The translations under genes and the position numbers were made by a program. From Streptomyces globisporus (lineage in GTDB: Bacteria; Actinomycetota; Actinomycetes; Streptomycetales; Streptomycetaceae), in contig BMTG01000027.1 in assembly GCA_014649555.1 (NCBI GenBank), positions 1 through 40,275 of the forward strand: 40,275 bases of DNA. The letters are read 5' to 3'. Under the pieces are notes generated by a model. The model was not told the DNA's origin and ran no database searches. It saw only the letters and a list, made by a program, of their open reading frames with translations. Below are positions 39,354 through 40,275 of the stretch, piece after piece (position 1 is the stretch's first letter; every line of letters begins with the position of its first letter).

Positions 39354-39725
39354 TGGATCATGCGGTGGCGGGGGTGTACCGCTCTATCAGGGAGGCGTGT
39401 TGCCCAGCGGGCGGACCTGGCATCGGATAGCGCAAAGGGGGTTGCGTAGGCCGTTTCACTTGAAGTGTCAGAGAGGGTTGCAATGGAGGTTGCAGTGAGA
39501 TTCACCATTCACGCCGTTCGCACTGCTCAGAGCCTGGTGACCGGCCCGACTTCCTCTTGTGACGCCCCTCTCCTACTCTGATGACGGGAATGGTTGGGTG
39601 AGCTGGGATGGCCGCAGAATCGGAACGGTCGCCGCTGCGCTGGCCTCTTAGGGCCGCGTCAGCCAGGGGCTTCCGCGCGCCCAGGAAAGGCCCGGATCGG
39701 GCCGCCTTCGTGACTGCAAGGGAAA
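39354..39725. other. Gap without convincing genes; short repeats
   Basis: Three GGTTGC units lie at about 39440, 39476 and 39488, the last two 12 bp apart (GGGTTGCAAT, then GAGGTTGCAGT). CACTTGAAGTG near 39458 is palindromic. They may be an operator upstream of the outermost promoter. Longer open frames to ~39876 show no protein-like features. Confidence 0.4.
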
Positions 39726-39845
39726 TTAGCCGTCCCCGTTTCGGCACCCCGGATGCACGGGTCGGGGGTAGAGCGGAAACCCAATTCCGTCCTGGATCTG
39801 CTGGCGGTAGTGCGCAGCGATCGCGTACCCGGTCGTCTCGGGCAT
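39726..39845 (-). pseudogene. Truncated start of a GntR-type regulator
   Basis: From ATG 39845, behind a strong GGGAGGAG, the frame reads MPETTGYAIAAHYRQQIQDG and then unrelated residues to a stop after 39 codons. The opening resembles the first helix of GntR-family HTH regulators, which would normally continue with a PGDxLPS loop and the recognition helix. Those are absent in all three minus frames nearby. A good ribosome-binding site on a beheaded reading frame suggests recent truncation, perhaps by terminal recombination. A short functional peptide cannot be excluded. Confidence 0.45.
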
Positions 39846-39911
39846 ACCAGTCTCCTCCCTGCTGTCCGTTGAGCATCCGGGGGTGTCACCCGGTTCTGCC
39901 AATCCAACATG

Positions 39912-39930
39912 CTGCATCAACCTGATGCAG
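39912..39930. promoter_or_regulatory. Operator-like palindrome upstream of the truncated GntR start
   Basis: CTGCATCA-ACC-TGATGCAG, with a further GGATGCA at 39933. Dyads of this size upstream of gntR genes are commonly autoregulatory operators. Confidence 0.4.
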
Positions 39931-39974
39931 GCGGATGCACTCCCGGTCCCGGGCACCCTCCCTCGTAGCCAGCC

Positions 39975-40275
39975 TGGCCCGCGTCAGCGGGCCATACGGT
40001 CCTGGAGGCGTAGCCGGAGGGGCCGTTGGGCGGGGGAGCGCAGCGGACCCCGCCCCGAGCGGGCCGGAGTGAAGCGGAGGCCCGTTCAGGCCCGGCGCAG
40101 CCGGGCCCGGTCCGGGAGCGTAGCGGACGGACCGTCACCTCCCGGACGCAGTCCGGGAGGTGAGCCCGGGGCGCAGCCCCGGGCCAGCGCTCACGCGGAG
40201 CGGGAGCGCAACCACCCCGCGCAGCGGGGTGGTTCGCTTGCCCATCGCGAAGCGATGGGGTACCCGCTCCGCGGG
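39975..40275. repeat. Linear-replicon telomere with palindrome array
   Basis: Read inward from 40275 the sequence is CCCGC-GGA-GCGGG, then GGTACC, then CCCATCGC-TTC-GCGATGGG (40241-40259), AACCACCCCGC closed by TGC (40210-40234), GCCCGGGGC closed by TGC (40164-40184), a 13-bp stem closed by TGC (40135-40163) and GCCCGGC closed by TGC (40090-40106). GGCCCGC palindromes lie further in (39975-39994). Order, three-base loops and the first 17 bases match the archetypal Streptomyces telomere, which folds at the single-stranded 3' end for patching by the terminal protein. Confidence 0.88.

Noticed and set aside
39608-39925. A 105-codon plus-strand frame near the right end
   Set aside because: It has no ribosome-binding site, is Arg/Pro/Ser-rich without protein-like blocks, and overlaps the truncated GntR start on the other strand.
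1-40275. tRNA, rRNA, transposase or integrase genes
   Set aside because: No cloverleaf, rRNA-like sequence, DDE transposase or recombinase motif was recognised. The CTCACC-type repeats are not flanked by transposase genes.

Overview
The window is one end of a linear, high-GC actinobacterial replicon, most likely a Streptomyces linear plasmid (or a chromosome arm). The evidence is strong GC bias, frequent GTG starts, Streptomyces-type plasmid gene families, and the last ~300 bases. Read inward from position 40275, those bases have the archetypal Streptomyces telomere layout: a short terminal palindrome (CCCGC-GGA-GCGGG) followed by a run of palindromes closed by three-base loops. The right edge therefore appears to be the physical end of the molecule. 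Almost every gene is on the minus strand and reads away from the telomere.

Layout, left to right. (1) 1-57 is the tail of a plus-strand gene facing a terminator. (2) 200-14508 is a leftward, tightly overlapping conjugation operon. In transcription order it encodes a TcpC/VirB8-like protein, a small two-helix pilin-like protein, a PrgI/VirB3-like protein, a VirB4 ATPase, a small membrane protein, a VirB6-like polytopic protein, a transglycosylase-NlpC/P60 wall hydrolase, a lipoprotein-like protein, a VirD4-like coupling ATPase, a replication-relaxation protein, an HTH-HNH protein, and an HTH protein whose gene contains an iteron-like repeat cluster. No relaxase and no TraB translocase is seen. 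(3) 14708-15655 is a lone plus-strand gene flanked by a 14-bp direct repeat, followed by a repeat-rich convergent intergenic region. (4) 16049-22581 encodes a repeat-built HTH protein, two tandem cytosine-C5 methyltransferases, a Mom-like acetyltransferase-fold protein, a PP-loop PAPS-reductase-like protein and a TGT-like protein. This looks like a nucleic-acid modification island. (5) 22643-39266 is an accessory region of mostly unknown proteins, with a ComM-type Lon-fold domain protein, a Gp88-family protein, a DUF3560 protein, a YgjP/SprT-like metalloprotease and a large ParB with an acidic repeat tail. (6) 39267-40275 holds a truncated GntR-like start and then the telomere.

The most unusual feature is a shared regulatory cassette scattered over 16.8-39.4 kb. 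Eight near-identical extended -10 promoters (minus-strand consensus TGGTAGARTTYTAnnTGTCAG) mostly lead into short 5' leaders. Ten leaders carry a GC-rich hairpin whose apical loop is usually TTGGCC, followed just before the ribosome-binding site by CCGAACC. The loop and CCGAACC can pair as a pseudoknot with one bulged base, and several variant copies keep that pairing by wobble or compensating change. This suggests a plasmid-wide regulon controlled at both promoter and RNA level. It includes both methyltransferases, ParB and many small proteins. The HTH protein at 16049-16852 sits behind a variant copy of the same promoter and is a candidate regulator.
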